Shown here: piece after piece, positions 62,922 through 64,000 of the stretch
Numbering within the stretch: the stretch's first letter is position 1
Layout: each line of letters begins with the position of its first letter
NCBI RefSeq assembly: GCF_032337115.1
Contig: NZ_JAVXZY010000001.1
Location: forward strand, 1,116,001-1,180,000
Direction of reading: 5' to 3'
Length of the DNA: 64,000 nt
Source: Roseateles_C aquae
GTDB lineage: Bacteria > Pseudomonadota > Gammaproteobacteria > Burkholderiales > Burkholderiaceae_C
Notes under the pieces: model-generated
Databases searched by the model: none
Seen by the model: the letters and a program-made list of their open reading frames with translations, nothing else
Told to the model about the DNA's origin: nothing
Translations under genes and position numbers: made by a program

Positions 62922-63645
62922 TCACGGTGCTGAGCGGTGGCAACCCTTCCGTTGCGGCGGCACAGCCGCACGGGAACGACGCGCCGGCTCGGCCGCCATG
63001 ACTATGCTTTCGCCCAGTGTCGGGTGCGGGTGGATGATCTTGCCGATGTCCACCGCGTCGGCGCCCATCTCGATGGCCAGGGCGATCTCGCCGATCATGT
63101 CGCCGGCGTGGGGGCCGACGACGTGGTGCGTCTCCGCATCGAGCAGCAGCTTGGCGAAGCCCTCATCGCGGCCATTGGCCATGGCACATCCGGAAGCTGC
63201 CCAGGGGAACAGGCCCTTCTTGACCTGGAGCCTTGGCCTGCCCTGGGGCAGGCCGACCCAGGCGACTGCGGGCTCGGTGTAGGCGACGCTTGGGATCACG
63301 CGGGCGTCGAACTGGCTCTTGGCCAGCTTGGCGTCGCCCAACAGTTCACCGGCAATCACTTCGGCGGCCACATGGGCCTCGTGCACCGCCTTGTGCGCCA
63401 GCATGGCGCCGGCCGACGATGTCGCCGATGACGAAGGTCTTGGCCACATGGCTGCGCATCTGCACGTCGACGTTGATGAAGCCGCGGTCGGTCACCGCGA
63501 CACCAGCCTTGTCGGCAGTGAACTTCTTGCCAGGGGGCGTGCGGCACGCCGCCTGCAGCACCGGGTCGCAGGGGCCTGGCCGATGAACAGCACCGTGAGG
63601 CTTGCGGGTGTGCCCTCGGCGCCAACGGCCTCGGTTCTCACATGA
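62922..63645 (-). pseudogene. lpdA: Decayed 3' fragment of dihydrolipoyl dehydrogenase
   Basis: Two minus-strand frames carry the C-terminal half of LpdA (E3 of the pyruvate dehydrogenase complex). One holds GKKFTADKAGVAVTDRGFIN and KTFVIGDIVG; the next continues with AMLAHKAVHEAHVAAEVIAG, ARVIPSVAYTEPAVAWVGL and ends with the catalytic His in IIHPHPTLGESI. They are separated by at least one frameshift near 63412, with another near 63570, and the first 300 or so residues are missing. The His and Glu dyad is still readable. This is a pseudogene, probably left by a duplication or rearrangement. Confidence 0.88.
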
Positions 63646-63670
63646 GTTTGCCAAGCCGCCACTGGCGCGG

Positions 63671-64000
63671 CTACTGAGGCACCGCTTCGGCATTCTCAGG
63701 GCGGGCTTGCAGGCTGAGGCGATCCAGGCGCGGGCTGGTTTGTGTCAGGCCCGGCTGGCGCGCGCCGCCAATGGCGTAGAGTTGGCCGTTCAGACTCAGC
63801 ACGCCCAGGCCGTGGCGTGGCTCGGGCATCTCTCCGATCACCTGCCAACGGTCACCACCCAGTGCGCGACATTGCACCTGGCTCAGCATGCCGCCACCGT
63901 TGTCGGCAGTTTCGCCACCGATGCTGCAGATCAGCTCCTGGCCCGGACGGCCCAACAAGCCCACGCCATGGGCGGCCTGGGCGAAAGCCAACGGCGCTTC
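63671..64000 (-). CDS. Kelch-like repeat protein (5' end outside window)
   Basis: The readable 109 codons from the window edge to a stop at 63671 contain kelch-like beta-propeller elements: LLGRPGQELICSIGGE and EMPEPRHGLGVLSLNGQLYA followed by IGGARQP. The frame is open at the edge, so the start is outside. Role unknown; kelch propellers commonly mediate binding. It is adjacent to the lpdA remnant. Confidence 0.75.
   Translation of the reverse strand, partial: EAPLAFAQAAHGVGLLGRPGQELICSIGGETADNGGGMLSQVQCRALGGDRWQVIGEMPEPRHGLGVLSLNGQLYAIGGARQPGLTQTSPRLDRLSLQARPENAEAVPQ

Overview
The window is GC-rich, densely coded chromosomal DNA of a betaproteobacterium, most likely order Burkholderiales in the Roseateles/Rubrivivax/Leptothrix neighbourhood. 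I infer this from gene content: a HemP/DUF2325 iron locus, a DUF3325-DUF3649-PepSY cassette, beta-oxidation gene style, LapD/LapG and a SolI-like AHL synthase. I saw no rRNA, tRNA, CRISPR array, transposase or prophage. Both ends cut genes: a two-component-type beta-propeller sensor on the left and a kelch-like protein on the right.

Layout. 1-1716: sensor propeller. 1842-10621 (minus): a fatty-acid beta-oxidation cluster (two hotdog thioesterases, SDR, acyl-CoA dehydrogenase, a thiolase broken by a one-base deletion, M20 peptidase, FadB-type fusion) read from a promoter region with a 12-bp palindrome typical of TetR operators. 10944-17160 (minus): a Fur-controlled iron locus (HemP, DUF2325, TonB receptor, DUF3325, DUF3649, PepSY). 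17227-19856: LapD and LapG, the c-di-GMP switch for adhesin cleavage, divergent from an HDOD protein. 20067-23396: two secreted zinc proteases, one with a hairpin over its start codon. 23682-27191: a methyltransferase plus an unusual CAP_ED/CPBP membrane-protease fusion. 28201-29730: Ada-AlkA DNA repair. 29731-34297: organosulfate use (sulfatase, LysR, alkylsulfatase). 35065-36522: POT transporter. 36532-40015: a tight TetR-DUF2867-ABC1 kinase-membrane operon. 40858-45311: secreted trypsin-like protease and three lipid-modifying oxygenases/desaturases, one of them a plasmalogen-desaturase (CarF/PEDS1) homologue.

45450-48736 is the most interesting region. A luxR gene and a convergently oriented luxI gene enclose a translationally coupled pair encoding an SRPBCC (polyketide cyclase-like) protein and a divergent KAS III (FabH-like) enzyme. 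Both the pair and luxI are preceded by near-identical 16-bp lux boxes, each 23 nt from a possible -10 element. This looks like a self-contained quorum-sensing circuit controlling a small-molecule or acyl-transfer step.

49393-62733: secreted or envelope proteins (lipoprotein, DUF4892/thioredoxin fusion, CxxCH protein, ankyrin protein, MltB-type transglycosylase, solute-binding protein, basic-secretory-protein metallopeptidase), GpmI, and a quinone-reductase/LysR divergent pair. 62922-63645 is a decayed 3' piece of lpdA. Two families of short palindromic dispersed repeats each occur twice between genes.
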